Origin: Marinobacter goseongensis
Lineage (GTDB): Bacteria; Pseudomonadota; Gammaproteobacteria; Pseudomonadales; Oleiphilaceae
Assembly: GCF_023156235.1 (NCBI RefSeq)
Contig: NZ_JAKZAI010000002.1
Coordinates: 124,001 to 188,000, forward strand
DNA length: 64,000 nucleotides
Direction of reading: 5' to 3'
The notes below the pieces were generated by a model. The model made no database searches and had not been told where the DNA came from. It worked only from the letters and a program-made list of their open reading frames with translations. The translations under genes were made by a program, and so were the position numbers. Below are positions 21,974 through 30,221 of this stretch, in pieces. Numbering within the stretch: the first letter of the stretch is position 1; each line of letters opens with the position of its first letter.

Positions 21974-23173
21974 TTGTTCGACGTTGCACTCTTATCTGTG
22001 CCACTGATGGCGGCCGTTGTAGGCTGGTTTACCAACTGGCTCGCCATCCAGATGTCTTTCTATCCCGTTCAGTTTATCGGGGTGGGTGCTTTTGGCTGGC
22101 AGGGTGTGATTCCCCGCAAAGCCGAAAAGATGGCCCATATCTGTATTGATCGAACCCTGCAGCAGTTCGGTGATCTCAACGCCGTCTACGCCAAGCTGGA
22201 GCCCCAGCGTATTGTCGAGCAGGTGGTGGCTCAGGTGAATCCTCGGCTGGATGAGTACATCGATGAAGTGATGTACGAGATCCAGCCCGTGCTCTGGGAC
22301 AACCTCCCTCTGTTTTTGCGCAACCGCATCTATCAATGGGCGCGCGAGCAATTGCCGTCACGCATCGAATCGCTGGTTGAGGATTTCGGAGACGATCTCA
22401 ACGAGCTGGTGGATCTCAAAACCCTGTTAAGCCGGGAACTCAAGCATCACCCGGATCTGATGAACCGGATTTTCAAACAAGCCGGCTCCGTGGAGCTGCA
22501 ATCGGTGATTAACCGGGGCGCCATCATCGGTGGCCTTCTGGGAGCTGCGCTGGCGCCGCTGTGGGCGACCTATCCGGAGCCATGGCTGTTGCCGATCGGT
22601 GGATTTGCAATCGGTTTTCTGACCAACTGGTTGGCCATCAATCTGATTTTCAGCCCGCTGCGTCCGCGACGGATCCTGTTCTGGAAAGTGCAGGGGTTGT
22701 TTCTGCGCAGGCAGGAAGAAATCAGTGAGGTATGGGCGCGGCTGGTTGCCGAGGAGCTCATAACGGTTGAGAAAGTGGCGGATGCCATGATCAACGGCGG
22801 GCATGGTGACCGCACCCGGGCGATTATTCAGAAGCACCTTCGGCCGCTGCTGGACAACTCGGTGGTGATGAAACTCACCGCTCAGGTGACCGTGGGCATG
22901 ACCGGTTATACCGAACTGAAAAAAGCGATGAATCAGAAAGCCGTACTGGCGACCCGCGATGTGTTTGGTGACCCATCGTTCAACCGTGAGCGAGCACCGG
23001 TGGTAGCCAGTGTTCTTGCGGGGCAGATGAAAGCACTGCAACCGGCCGAGTTTCAGGACATTCTGCGTCCGGCTTTCCGTGAGGAAGAGCTTCAATTGAT
23101 GGTAGTGGGTGGTCTGTTCGGCGCTTTGGCGGGTGCTGCACAGTTTTTCTCCCTCACTTCCTTACCCTTCTAG
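21974..23173 (+). CDS. DUF445 family membrane protein
   Basis: A 399-residue protein of the DUF445/YheB-like family with unknown function. A hydrophobic N-terminus is followed by the conserved phrase WFTNWLAIQMSFYPVQFIG. A similar phrase recurs near residue 215 (LTNWLAINLIFSPL). A long helical middle and a C-terminal hydrophobic segment (about 375-397) complete it. The likely start is TTG at 21974, preceded by GGGG, since no ATG precedes the first helix. The following membrane-anchored protein is in the same direction 39 bases later. Confidence 0.82.
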   Translation: MFDVALLSVPLMAAVVGWFTNWLAIQMSFYPVQFIGVGAFGWQGVIPRKAEKMAHICIDRTLQQFGDLNAVYAKLEPQRIVEQVVAQVNPRLDEYIDEVMYEIQPVLWDNLPLFLRNRIYQWAREQLPSRIESLVEDFGDDLNELVDLKTLLSRELKHHPDLMNRIFKQAGSVELQSVINRGAIIGGLLGAALAPLWATYPEPWLLPIGGFAIGFLTNWLAINLIFSPLRPRRILFWKVQGLFLRRQEEISEVWARLVAEELITVEKVADAMINGGHGDRTRAIIQKHLRPLLDNSVVMKLTAQVTVGMTGYTELKKAMNQKAVLATRDVFGDPSFNRERAPVVASVLAGQMKALQPAEFQDILRPAFREEELQLMVVGGLFGALAGAAQFFSLTSLPF

Positions 23174-23212
23174 CCAGCGATCCAGGCAGGCGATCGCAAA
23201 GGAGAAACGGTT

Positions 23213-23563
23213 ATGGAATTCGCATTGACACTCGTGGCCCAGGCGGCAGTAACCGTGTTGGCGGTACTTGCGGCGCTGGCGGGGTTTTGGTTTCGTGTGG
23301 TGCGGCCTTACCTGAACGACAAGGTGGCTGAGCTGATTGCGGCGTCGAAGGAAATTGAGCCCGGAGTCACTCGGGGCGTCAAAAAAGGCGTGTCAGAGTC
23401 TCTTCGGGACCTTCCTGAAAACACGGTAAAGGAGTCGACGCGTCAGTTTCTCAAATTTGGTTCTGGATTGTTCGAGAACGGGCTGAGCAGCTTTCTGGGA
23501 AGCGCGGCCGACCTTGAGCGAAAAGCCGCCGATCAGGACGGTAACAGCCCTCGCGATTACTGA
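23213..23563 (+). CDS. Small membrane-anchored protein of unknown function
   Basis: A 116-residue protein with one N-terminal hydrophobic helix (residues 3-30) and a helical, charged cytoplasmic tail. The tail contains LNDKVAELIAASKEIEPGV and a Gly/Ser stretch near residue 90. A good ribosome site (AAAGGAGAAACGG) precedes the ATG at 23213. I do not recognise the family. The position directly downstream of the DUF445 gene suggests a shared transcript and perhaps shared membrane work. Confidence 0.7.
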   Translation: MEFALTLVAQAAVTVLAVLAALAGFWFRVVRPYLNDKVAELIAASKEIEPGVTRGVKKGVSESLRDLPENTVKESTRQFLKFGSGLFENGLSSFLGSAADLERKAADQDGNSPRDY

Positions 23564-23573
23564 GAACGCTGAA

Positions 23574-23891
23574 TCAGAGGCAGTTCGTGGGGCGCGGCAG
23601 GCCGGCAATACGACAGGCTGTTTTGGCCGGCGTACCGGGAAATAGCTGCATCAGGTAGATGCTGTTGCCCTTGTCTTCGCCGAGCGCTTCTTTCACCGCT
23701 TTAACAAACAGGCGGTTTGAGGGCGGAGACATCTCATGTGTTTTGTAAAAAAACCGCAAAAAACTAATGATCTCCCAGTGTTTTTCACCTAACTCGATCT
23801 GATCCTCTTCCGCAATGATCCTCGCGACCTCTTCGGTCCAGTCAGCGGCGTTTTGCAAAAAACCTTCGTTATTACGTATGGCCGTTGTCAT
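23574..23891 (-). CDS. tusE: TusE/DsrC-like sulfur carrier
   Basis: A persulfide carrier that delivers sulfur from TusBCD to the MnmA enzyme for 2-thiouridine in tRNA wobble positions. It has 105 residues with the conserved W-x-E-x-A core (ADWTEEVARIIAEEDQIEL), EIISFLRFFYKTHEMSPP, and both C-terminal cysteines, Cys93 and the penultimate Cys104 in PTNCL. Two cysteines are also seen in dissimilatory DsrC, but with no dsrAB nearby the tRNA role is the better reading. It is the last gene of a leftward tusD-tusC-tusB-tusE run, three bases after tusB. Confidence 0.93.
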   Translation of the reverse strand: MTTAIRNNEGFLQNAADWTEEVARIIAEEDQIELGEKHWEIISFLRFFYKTHEMSPPSNRLFVKAVKEALGEDKGNSIYLMQLFPGTPAKTACRIAGLPRPTNCL

Positions 23892-23894
23892 GAT

Positions 23895-24167
23895 TTACCA
23901 GCTTATGACCCGTTGAGCTTGAATGGTCAGCGCCACCATGTCGTCAAAACCGATAACCTGGCACTGGGCGCTGTCCGGTGTCAGGGCCCGGGCCTGAATA
24001 TCATCCTTTAAGCCATAAAGCGGCGAGGGCACTTCGATGCTGGTATCGGCAAGGGCAACCACTCCGTTACCGGTAAGCAGAACGGCATCGTTGGTATCGA
24101 CCATGGCGAGACATTCCCGGAAGCGGGGGTGCTCCGGCGATTTACTGACAATGTGCAGTGTGTGCAT
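23895..24167 (-). CDS. tusB: TusB/DsrH-like sulfur relay protein
   Basis: Subunit of the TusBCD complex. The ATG at 24167 (MHTLHIVSKSPEHPRF) gives 90 residues. The first strand and the helical pattern match DsrH/TusB, including LLTGNGVVAL and the C-terminal QAQRVISW. The longer frame upstream overlaps tusC and is not used. In some lineages TusB has a cysteine near residue 20, and here Cys19 (FRECLAM) may correspond. Confidence 0.88.
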   Translation of the reverse strand: MHTLHIVSKSPEHPRFRECLAMVDTNDAVLLTGNGVVALADTSIEVPSPLYGLKDDIQARALTPDSAQCQVIGFDDMVALTIQAQRVISW

Positions 24168-24201
24168 GATGATGGCTTTCCTCTGCCTGGAAGGTGCGGG
24201 T

Positions 24202-24552
24202 CTACCCGGGGAAGACAACGTGATCATAACGGCGCAGGGTCGCACGCAGGTTTTCGACCGTTTCAACACCGTCAATAAGCGTTTGCCCGGTCAGACTGAA
24301 ACGCTGGCACGCGGACTGATCTGCCATCAGTGATTCTATGCCGAACATGGCAGCGGCTTTCAGGTTGCGCTCAACCGACTTCTGCGCAATGCCGGTCGCA
24401 TCTTGCCCCTTGTTGAGCCAGAGCACGCCCTCACCGACGAACAATAACGATACCGGCTGGTCAAAGGCCGCAAGGGAAAACGCCATGTCGAGGCTCTCAC
24501 GGCCGCTCCAGCTGCCGTATGGCGGACGGTCGATGATGATCAGGGTCTGCAT
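24202..24552 (-). CDS. tusC: TusC/DsrF-like sulfur relay protein
   Basis: Structural subunit of TusBCD, 116 residues from the ATG at 24552 (MQTLIIIDRPPYGSW). The family phrases SGRESLDMAFSLAAF and VSLLFVGEGV are present. It begins four bases after the tusD stop. tusB begins 34 bases downstream. The role in persulfide relay is taken from the E. coli system. Confidence 0.9.
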   Translation of the reverse strand: MQTLIIIDRPPYGSWSGRESLDMAFSLAAFDQPVSLLFVGEGVLWLNKGQDATGIAQKSVERNLKAAAMFGIESLMADQSACQRFSLTGQTLIDGVETVENLRATLRRYDHVVFPG

Positions 24553-24556
24553 TGGC

Positions 24557-24970
24557 TCAGTCGCCCCCGTGAAAGTAGATAACCCGGGATGACTGCATAA
24601 CGCCTTCCACCCATTCACCGAGACCGGCGATCGAAAACGGCGCCGCAAGATTGCTGGCTGGCAGCTCGTGGCGCTGCTGCTCCGCGGGGTCAATCAGCCC
24701 GCGGCGGAGCGCAGAGGCAATACAGGCGATTCCGGGCACAGAGTGTTGCTCGAGAAACTCGCCCCACGCAGATGTCCAGTTGGTTTCATCGGATGGCGGG
24801 CAGCTCAGTGCAGATGCCAGGTGAACCCCTTCGCCGTACAGAAAGACACGATCAATAGCATGGCCGCTGGCAACGACCGCCCATGCGAATCCGAGCGCGG
24901 TTTGCGGCGCCTGGCTGGAATAGGGCGCTCCGGTAATCACCAGGGTGAAATGACACGATTCTTGCGACAT
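24557..24970 (-). CDS. tusD: TusD/DsrE-like sulfurtransferase subunit
   Basis: The catalytic subunit of TusBCD that accepts sulfur from TusA. It has 137 residues. The DsrE-like fold signature (FTLVITGAPYSSQAPQTAL) is at the N-terminus, and the probable sulfur-accepting Cys83 is in GIACIASALRRG, where E. coli TusD has Cys78. It is first in the tus run. A terminator separates it from yccA upstream, so the tus promoter should lie in the 46 bases between terminator and start. Confidence 0.92.
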   Translation of the reverse strand: MSQESCHFTLVITGAPYSSQAPQTALGFAWAVVASGHAIDRVFLYGEGVHLASALSCPPSDETNWTSAWGEFLEQHSVPGIACIASALRRGLIDPAEQQRHELPASNLAAPFSIAGLGEWVEGVMQSSRVIYFHGGD

Positions 24971-25015
24971 TGCTTGCTAGGGATCCTGAGTAGATGATGT
25001 TAAGTGTACCCATAG

Positions 25016-25047
25016 CAAAAGCCCCGGCAAATGCCGGGGCTTTCGGA
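25016..25047 (-). terminator. Rho-independent terminator of yccA
   Basis: Stem AGCCCCGGC/GCCGGGGCT with loop AAAT, followed on the minus strand by TTTTGC. It lies 22 bases past the yccA stop and before tusD, so it separates the two leftward units. Confidence 0.85.
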
Positions 25048-25068
25048 GTCGGACAAGGTCAGCCCGAA

Positions 25069-25773
25069 TCAGTCGTCGCCGCTGAATGCCATCAGCAGGT
25101 GCAGCAAGCTGACAAACAGGTTGTAGATTGCCACGTACAGACCGACCGTCGCGATGATGTAGTTGCGCTCGCCGCCATTGATGATCCGGCTGGTCTCGAA
25201 CAGGATCATAATGGACGCAAAGATGGTGAAGCCGGCGGACACCGCGAGGTGCAGTACCGAGCTTTCCATGACGAAAGCCAACACCATGGCGCCGATCAGC
25301 ACGAACGCGCCAGCGGTCAGGAAGCTGGACATGAAGCTGAAGTCCTTCTTCGTGATGATCGCGGTGGCGGACAGGCCAACGAACGCAACGGCTGTCAGGG
25401 TCAGTGCCTGAGCGACAACCTGGGAAGCGCCCGCGGCGACAATCGCGCCGATGATCGGACCGAGTGTGTAGCCCATGAAGCCGGTGAGGGCGAAACAGGT
25501 AACAATACCCCAGGGGCTGTTCTTCAGTTTATAGGTCGCGAAAAGCAGACCGATATAGCCCACGATGGTAATCAGGAATCCCGGATGAGCGCCGTTCATG
25601 TTCAGGAAGGCAGTCAGGGCCGAGAAAGCCAGGGTCATGCCCAGAAGCATGTAGGTGTTGCGCAGCACGTTCATGGCATCTGCACTGATGCCCGTGGTCG
25701 CGCGCTCTGCCTGGGGAGCGTTATAGGCTCCCTGGTTGTTCTGAACGCCGAATCGTCTGTCTTCCATTGTCAT
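25069..25773 (-). CDS. yccA: YccA-like Bax-inhibitor-1 family membrane protein
   Basis: A seven-helix inner-membrane protein of 234 residues in the BI-1/TMBIM family. In E. coli YccA is a substrate and modulator of the FtsH protease. A cytoplasmic N-terminus (about 1-45) is followed by hydrophobic helices, the phrase GFMGYTLGPIIG, and a C-terminal helix ending in LLHLLMAFSGDD, which has the acidic tail expected of the family. It is located upstream of tusDCB, as in Pseudomonas. Confidence 0.92.
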   Translation of the reverse strand: MTMEDRRFGVQNNQGAYNAPQAERATTGISADAMNVLRNTYMLLGMTLAFSALTAFLNMNGAHPGFLITIVGYIGLLFATYKLKNSPWGIVTCFALTGFMGYTLGPIIGAIVAAGASQVVAQALTLTAVAFVGLSATAIITKKDFSFMSSFLTAGAFVLIGAMVLAFVMESSVLHLAVSAGFTIFASIMILFETSRIINGGERNYIIATVGLYVAIYNLFVSLLHLLMAFSGDD

Positions 25774-25914
25774 CTCCGTAGGTAAAACAAGAAGTCTCTT
25801 GCATCACTATAATGTCACAACCGTGACTTTCAATCATTTACGACAGAAAAGCACCCATCAGATTCCATTAAATGCTGTTAATGTTGAAAGTTCCGGTCGA
25901 CTTTATGCAGGGCG

Positions 25915-25942
25915 TTGACAGCACAGGCAATTCCGGTATCAT
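25915..25942 (+). promoter_or_regulatory. Sigma-70 promoter of tRNA-Ser
   Basis: A perfect TTGACA at 25915-25920 and TATCAT at 25937-25942 are 16 bases apart and about 38 bases upstream of the tRNA. No other gene on this strand follows closely. Confidence 0.8.
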
Positions 25943-25979
25943 GCTCACCGCTGTCGCAATGACGGCTAGTGAGAAAAAC

Positions 25980-26070
25980 GGTGGGCTGGCAGAGTGGCTT
26001 AATGCAGCGGTCTTGAAAACCGCCGAAGGTTAATAGCCTTCCCGGGGTTCGAATCCCTGGCCCACCGCCA
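25980..26070 (+). tRNA. tRNA-Ser (anticodon UGA)
   Basis: A class II tRNA of 91 bases including encoded CCA. The seven-pair acceptor stem is GGTGGGC with GCCCACC (25980-25986 and 26060-26066), with discriminator G and CCA. The D-arm contains AGAGTGGCTTAATG. The anticodon loop in GGTCTTGAAAACC reads TGA. The long variable arm and T-loop GGTTCGAATCC follow. It reads UCA and other UCN codons. Confidence 0.96.
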
Positions 26071-26197
26071 CTTTTCTCCACGCCTTTGAAGTTCCCTCCA
26101 GAAGTACCTCCAGAAAATACCCACATTTTCAGTAGTTGCCCCGAACCTCAGTACGCCTGAAATCCGGGGATAAGGTTGGTAGGGCGGTTGTCAGGCG

Positions 26198-27307
26198 TTA
26201 CAGGTTACGCCCGGGATAAATCGCCTCTTTCTGCTGTTTGGCCAGGCTCTCCCTTAGCTGGAGATCGTCCGGCGCATTGGTCGGAACGCTCCAGCCCTGC
26301 AGGTTGTCTTCAATAAGCTTAACCAGCGCATCGATGTGGCCCGGGGAGTCATTCAACGCCGGGATATAGCTGAATCCCTCGCCGCCGCCTTCCATGAAAT
26401 ACTCACGGTTTTCCTCGTCGATTTCCTCTATGGTTTCCAGGCAGTCGGAGGAAAAGCCGGGGCAGAATACATCAATGGATTTTACGCCCTGTCCCGCAAG
26501 GCCCTTCAGGGTTTCATCGGTGTAGGGCTGCAGCCACTCTTCACGGCCAAACCGCGACTGGAACGTGGTCTGGTAGTCGTCTCTGGAGATTCCCAGGCAC
26601 TCCGCCAGCAGGCGGGAGGTCTTGTGGCACTCACAATGATAGGGATCGCCACGCGTCAGGTACTTCAGCGGCACCCCGTGGTAGGACAGGATCAGTTTCT
26701 GGTTGCGACCATGTTGTTCCCAGTGTGAGCGGATGTGAGACGCCATAGCCTCGATGTAGGGCGGGTAGTCCGGATAGTGGGACACAAACCTGAAATCCGG
26801 CAGCCAGCGGCGTTTGGTGAAATCATGGGCGATGGCATCGAACGTCGAGGCCGAGGTAGACGCGGAGTACTGCGGGTAAAGAGGCAGCACAAGGAGTTTT
26901 CTCACGCCTTGCCCCTGCATTTCATCCAGCACCTTGGAAATGGAGGGGTTGCCGTAGCGCATGGCGAAGCCGACCACCACGTTGTTGCCGTACTTTTTCT
27001 GTAGCGCTTTGCGGATGCCTTCAGCCTGATTGGCTGTGTGAATCAGGAGTGGCGATCCCTCCGGCTGCCAGACGCTGGCATACGCCTTTGCGGAGCGACG
27101 TGGCCTGATGCGCAGTATGATGCCGTGCAAAATCAGCCACCAGATCGGCCGTGGCACTTCCACCACCCGGGGGTCAGCCAGGAATTCGGCAAGGTAGCGC
27201 CTCAGGGCGGAGGGTGTGGGGGCGTCGGGTGTGCCCAGATTGGTGACCAGCACTCCCAGCTTTTCCGGCTGGTTGTGACTGAAATTATCGGTGCCTTTGT
27301 ACTGCAT
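26198..27307 (-). CDS. hemH: Ferrochelatase
   Basis: Inserts Fe2+ into protoporphyrin IX, the last step of protoheme synthesis, at the membrane surface. The ATG at 27307 (MQYKGTDNFSHN) gives 369 residues. The much longer open frame upstream (to 27535) is antisense to the next gene's region and has no family match. The active-site His is in ILSYHGVP, and the conserved Glu is in CPGFSSDCLETIEEI. The family phrase GDPYHCECHKTSRLLAE is present. It lies downstream of the DUF442 gene on the same strand. Confidence 0.95.
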   Translation of the reverse strand: MQYKGTDNFSHNQPEKLGVLVTNLGTPDAPTPSALRRYLAEFLADPRVVEVPRPIWWLILHGIILRIRPRRSAKAYASVWQPEGSPLLIHTANQAEGIRKALQKKYGNNVVVGFAMRYGNPSISKVLDEMQGQGVRKLLVLPLYPQYSASTSASTFDAIAHDFTKRRWLPDFRFVSHYPDYPPYIEAMASHIRSHWEQHGRNQKLILSYHGVPLKYLTRGDPYHCECHKTSRLLAECLGISRDDYQTTFQSRFGREEWLQPYTDETLKGLAGQGVKSIDVFCPGFSSDCLETIEEIDEENREYFMEGGGEGFSYIPALNDSPGHIDALVKLIEDNLQGWSVPTNAPDDLQLRESLAKQQKEAIYPGRNL

Positions 27308-27378
27308 GGTAGAACGTCCTGGCTGGCGATCGTGGTGGTTGTGCTCTGGTCGGGGCCGATCCGCTTGCCCTCTGCCGG

Positions 27379-27813
27379 TCAGGAGTCTTCTCGGGTCGCC
27401 TGCTGGGCAAGTCGTGAGGCCAGGCCGCGAATATCGTAACCCGCATTGCCTGCTTTGCTGACGATGTCGATGGCGGGCTGCGAACGGGCAGAGCTGAGTG
27501 CCCAGAGTACCGTGCAACGGGTTCCTGACCGACAAAAAGCCAGTACGGGTTTTGCAGCCTGACGGATCATCAGCGCAAACCGGTCGACGTCGTCGTCCGT
27601 GATGTGCCCGGATTCAACTGGCAGGTAGACCCATTCCAGACCGTGCTCTCTGGCGGCGGCTTCGATGTCGCCCATGGCGGGCTGCCCGGGCTCTTCCTGA
27701 TCTGGCCGGTTGGCCACGAGGGTCTTGAACCCCAGTTTCGCAATCTCTGCGACATCGTCGACGCTGATCTGGGGAGCTACGGTAATCTGGTCGTCAATCT
27801 TTCTCAGTTCCAT
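27379..27813 (-). CDS. DUF442 (TIGR01244) phosphatase-like protein, sulfur-module type
   Basis: A 144-residue protein with a tyrosine-phosphatase-like fold. It begins MELRKIDDQITVAPQI, has the conserved VANRPDQEEPGQP, and carries the P-loop FCRSGTR with Cys94 and Arg99. In related bacteria this domain is fused to a persulfide-dioxygenase-like protein (Blh) or sits beside YeeE/YedE transporters and takes part in sulfide or persulfide handling. Here it is stand-alone, next to two such transporters. Its reaction is not established. Confidence 0.85.
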   Translation of the reverse strand: MELRKIDDQITVAPQISVDDVAEIAKLGFKTLVANRPDQEEPGQPAMGDIEAAAREHGLEWVYLPVESGHITDDDVDRFALMIRQAAKPVLAFCRSGTRCTVLWALSSARSQPAIDIVSKAGNAGYDIRGLASRLAQQATREDS

Positions 27814-27911
27814 AGTGCAAACAAGCCTTTGGATTCGTTGGCAACAGGCGCAATCATGACACAGCGCCCAGGATCTTTCAGGACATCCAGTGGTATTTTA
27901 ACCAAATTGCA

Positions 27912-28337
27912 TCAGGCCGCGCTGCGTTTGCGTTCTATCCATTCGTAAACGCCCATGCCGGCCACCATGGACGAGACAAACACGACGGCTTTGAGCTCTC
28001 CTGCACCCAGCGCAACCAGCCCTGGACCCGGGCAAAAGCCGGCAATACCCCAACCGACGCCGAACATCAGGCTGCCCACCACCAGGCGCGAATCGATATG
28101 TGTGCTGGCGGGCAGTTTCATATTAAACCCGAGGAACGACAGCGTGCGTTTGCGGGCGACGGTGAAGGCCACCAGACCAACCAGAATGGCACCGCCCATC
28201 ACGAAGGCCAGCGAGGGATCCCAGAGCCCGGCAAGATCCAGAAAGCCCAGCACTTTCTCGGGGTTGGCCATCCCCGACAGAATCAGACCCAATCCGAAAA
28301 TCAACCCTGACAGGAACGCGGCGACAGAGAATTTCAT
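27912..28337 (-). CDS. YeeE/YedE (DUF6691-type) membrane protein, second half
   Basis: A 141-residue protein with four hydrophobic helices, starting at the ATG at 28337 ([11 protein letters not shown]), with GGGAG upstream. The typical phrases are [21 protein letters not shown] and [17 protein letters not shown], the latter carrying a conserved Cys. Such half-size proteins come in pairs and are thought to move thiosulfate or related sulfur species, by analogy to YeeE/TsuA. It begins four bases after its partner's stop. Confidence 0.87.
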   Translation of the reverse strand: MKFSVAAFLSGLIFGLGLILSGMANPEKVLGFLDLAGLWDPSLAFVMGGAILVGLVAFTVARKRTLSFLGFNMKLPASTHIDSRLVVGSLMFGVGWGIAGFCPGPGLVALGAGELKAVVFVSSMVAGMGVYEWIERKRSAA

Positions 28338-28341
28338 GGTT

Positions 28342-28779
28342 CTATACTCCCAGAGCATGGCGGATCAGGAACACGGTGACAAAACCGGTGGCCATAAAGG
28401 TCAGCGTAGCCACCAGCGAGCGCGGCGAAAGCCGGGAAAGACCACATACCCCGTGGCCACTGGTGCACCCTGAGCCATAGCGTGTGCCGATGCCCACCAG
28501 CAGGCCGGCAACAATCAGCGCCGGATAGCCAGCCTCAACATTGATGGGGGGCATGTCGGCCGCCAGAATCCAGAGCAGGGGCGCACCAATCAGGCCCGCC
28601 ATAAAGGCAACACGCCAGCCAATGTCGCCGGTGCTGGGGGTGAGCAATCCGCCCAATATGCCGCTGATACCGGCAATGCGACCGTTAAGCAGCACAAAGC
28701 TGGCAGCCGCAAGACCGATCAGAATGCCGCCGGCCAGAGCGGTCCAGGGAGTGAATTCGCTCCAGGCGATGTCGACCAT
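28342..28779 (-). CDS. YeeE/YedE family membrane protein, first half
   Basis: A 145-residue partner of the next gene. It contains the hydrophobic segments [19 protein letters not shown] and the conserved [19 protein letters not shown] motif with two cysteines, the sulfur-binding hallmark of this family. Together with the downstream half and the DUF442 protein it forms a three-gene sulfur-handling unit. No BigR-type repressor gene was found beside it. Confidence 0.88.
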   Translation of the reverse strand: MVDIAWSEFTPWTALAGGILIGLAAASFVLLNGRIAGISGILGGLLTPSTGDIGWRVAFMAGLIGAPLLWILAADMPPINVEAGYPALIVAGLLVGIGTRYGSGCTSGHGVCGLSRLSPRSLVATLTFMATGFVTVFLIRHALGV

Positions 28780-29156
28780 AAGGTTCTCCTGACGTTAAAA
28801 TAATCAAATGAGGTGACACATGGAATAAGCATAGATTATAAGGTAATAATATAGCCGGAGCGAGGCAAAAAAAAAGCCCGGCACTGGTGGCCGGGCAGAG
28901 GCGTGCGAGTAGTATCCATGAAAGACTTCCAGACAAACCGGCATCAGCAGGGACGCCGGTATAGGGAAGTATTGACCATAATTTGTACACTTCAAGCCGA
29001 GGGTCGTTTACTTTCAAAACATTTTTTCATATCCATTGAGTACTTATACTGCGGCCTTGCACGGTGCGGGTTTCAGGCAGGTACAATGCACTGAAATTCG
29101 TGCCTAGCTGTAATACAATGGCGCCAAGATACTCTTTCATGCCCAGAGGTTGTTCC
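28780..29156. other. Intergenic region (377 bp) with AT-rich promoter area and candidate sRNA
   Basis: No convincing protein gene is present. The left part (28796-28860) is AT-rich and should hold the promoter for the leftward YeeE/YedE genes. A strong leftward terminator sits at 28867-28896, although no leftward coding gene lies upstream of it; see the ncRNA entry. The right part leads to the phasin gene. Confidence 0.6.
28867..28951 (-). ncRNA. Candidate small RNA ending in a strong terminator
   Basis: A seven-pair GC-rich hairpin (GCCCGGC/GCCGGGC, loop CACCAGT as read on the minus strand) is followed on the minus strand by nine T. A possible -10 box TATACC lies at 28963-28958 on the minus strand, with no good -35 box, which fits a stationary-phase (RpoS-like) promoter. 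Transcription from about 28951 would give an RNA of roughly 85 bases whose 5' part contains CTGGAAGTCTTTCATGG. No coding gene feeds this terminator, so a non-coding RNA is the simplest explanation. The start point and family are uncertain. Confidence 0.4.
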
Positions 29157-29564
29157 ATGTCCGACGATAACGAAAACAAGCCCCAGAATGATCCGTTGCT
29201 TCCGGGCAAAATCAAGGACTCTGCGCGCCAGATCTGGCTGGCAGGACTGGGTGCCTACACCAAGGCGGAAGAGGACGCCGGGCGATTTTTTGAGCGTCTG
29301 GTACAGGAAGGCGAGCAGTTGGAAAACAAGACCCGTGATGTGGTCGAGAAGCAGATCAAGACAGTAGAAGACCGGGTGGGCGATGTTCGTGAGCGTGCAA
29401 CCGGAACCTGGGACCGCCTGGAACACATGTTTGACCAGCGGGTATCCGGGGCCCTGCGTCGGTTGGGTATCCATCGCCGGGAGGAAATCGAGTCCCTTGA
29501 ACATCGCATTGCGGCTCTGGAAACCGAACTCCGCCGCCTTCGCGGCGACGATGACGAGGAATAA
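29157..29564 (+). CDS. Phasin-family (PhaI/PhaF-like) protein
   Basis: A 135-residue, highly charged helical protein beginning at the ATG at 29157 (MSDDNENKPQN), with AGAGG upstream. The phrase IWLAGLGAYTKAEEDAGRFFERLV is the signature of polyhydroxyalkanoate granule-associated proteins of the Pseudomonas PhaI/PhaF type. The C-terminus is a coiled coil (about 108-130) with heptads and an acidic end. No PHA synthase lies in the window, so the granule role is taken from the family. It converges with a TetR-family gene. Confidence 0.85.
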   Translation: MSDDNENKPQNDPLLPGKIKDSARQIWLAGLGAYTKAEEDAGRFFERLVQEGEQLENKTRDVVEKQIKTVEDRVGDVRERATGTWDRLEHMFDQRVSGALRRLGIHRREEIESLEHRIAALETELRRLRGDDDEE

Positions 29565-29571
29565 CGCCCTG

Positions 29572-30201
29572 CTACAGGTAGTCCTGGCTCATCAGGCAAA
29601 CCTGTTCCTGCTCGTCTGCTGAAAGGTGGGGCAGCAGTAACTGCATCATCTGGTAAACGCCACGACCGGGATCCACAGCGTCCCGGTCATCCAGGTGAGA
29701 GAGGCTATCATAACTGCTCCAATAACAAGCTGTTAGAGTCAGTTGCTCACAAAGTGCTGAGAGTTGGCTCGCGGAAATGTCCATCATGCCCTGGCGTTGC
29801 AAGCTGGCACAGATCGTAACGAACGCTGCCGTTTTCTTTTTCAGAATCCGCCGGAACCGGCCTTGCAGGCGATCGTAACGGGACAGCACATTGACCAGGT
29901 CCTGGTACAGAAAGCGATACCGCGCCACCGTCTCGAACAGGAGATGCAGAAAGAAACTCTGTTGATCCAGGCCGATCTCAACATCTTCCGGAACCGCCAG
30001 CAAATCCAGCATTTCCCCTTCATAGCGTTCGAACAATTCCTCGACGATATCGCCTTTACTCTTGAAGTGGTAATACAGATTCCCGGGGCTGATTTCCAGT
30101 TCGTCGGAGATCAGCAGGGTAGTGACATTAGGTTCGCCGACGCTGTTAAACAGCGCCAGGCTGGTATCAAGAATACGGTCGCGGGTTTTGATTTTTTTCA
30201 T
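29572..30201 (-). CDS. TetR/AcrR-family transcriptional regulator
   Basis: A 209-residue regulator from the ATG at 30201 (MKKIKTRDRILDTSL). The N-terminal helix-turn-helix is plain (TTLLISDELEISPGNLYYHFKSKGDIVEELF, residues about 27-57). The C-terminal ligand domain contains FLYQDLVNVLSRYDRLQGRF, typical of a TetR subgroup found near phasin and fatty-acid genes. Convergence with the phasin gene recalls PhaD next to phaI, but the match is by position only and the ligand is unknown. It lies 20 bases downstream of xthA on the same strand. Confidence 0.85.
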   Translation of the reverse strand: MKKIKTRDRILDTSLALFNSVGEPNVTTLLISDELEISPGNLYYHFKSKGDIVEELFERYEGEMLDLLAVPEDVEIGLDQQSFFLHLLFETVARYRFLYQDLVNVLSRYDRLQGRFRRILKKKTAAFVTICASLQRQGMMDISASQLSALCEQLTLTACYWSSYDSLSHLDDRDAVDPGRGVYQMMQLLLPHLSADEQEQVCLMSQDYL

Positions 30202-30221
30202 ATCGCGGCCTGGAAGGCAGG

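Noticed and set aside
25980..26197. Phage or island insertion at the 3' end of tRNA-Ser
   Set aside because: No integrase, no repeat of the tRNA end and no foreign-looking genes follow; hemH comes after about 130 bases.
26308..27535. A 76-codon N-terminal extension of ferrochelatase
   Set aside because: The extension overlaps the end of the DUF442 gene, has no ferrochelatase similarity, and the ATG at 27307 fits the family start.
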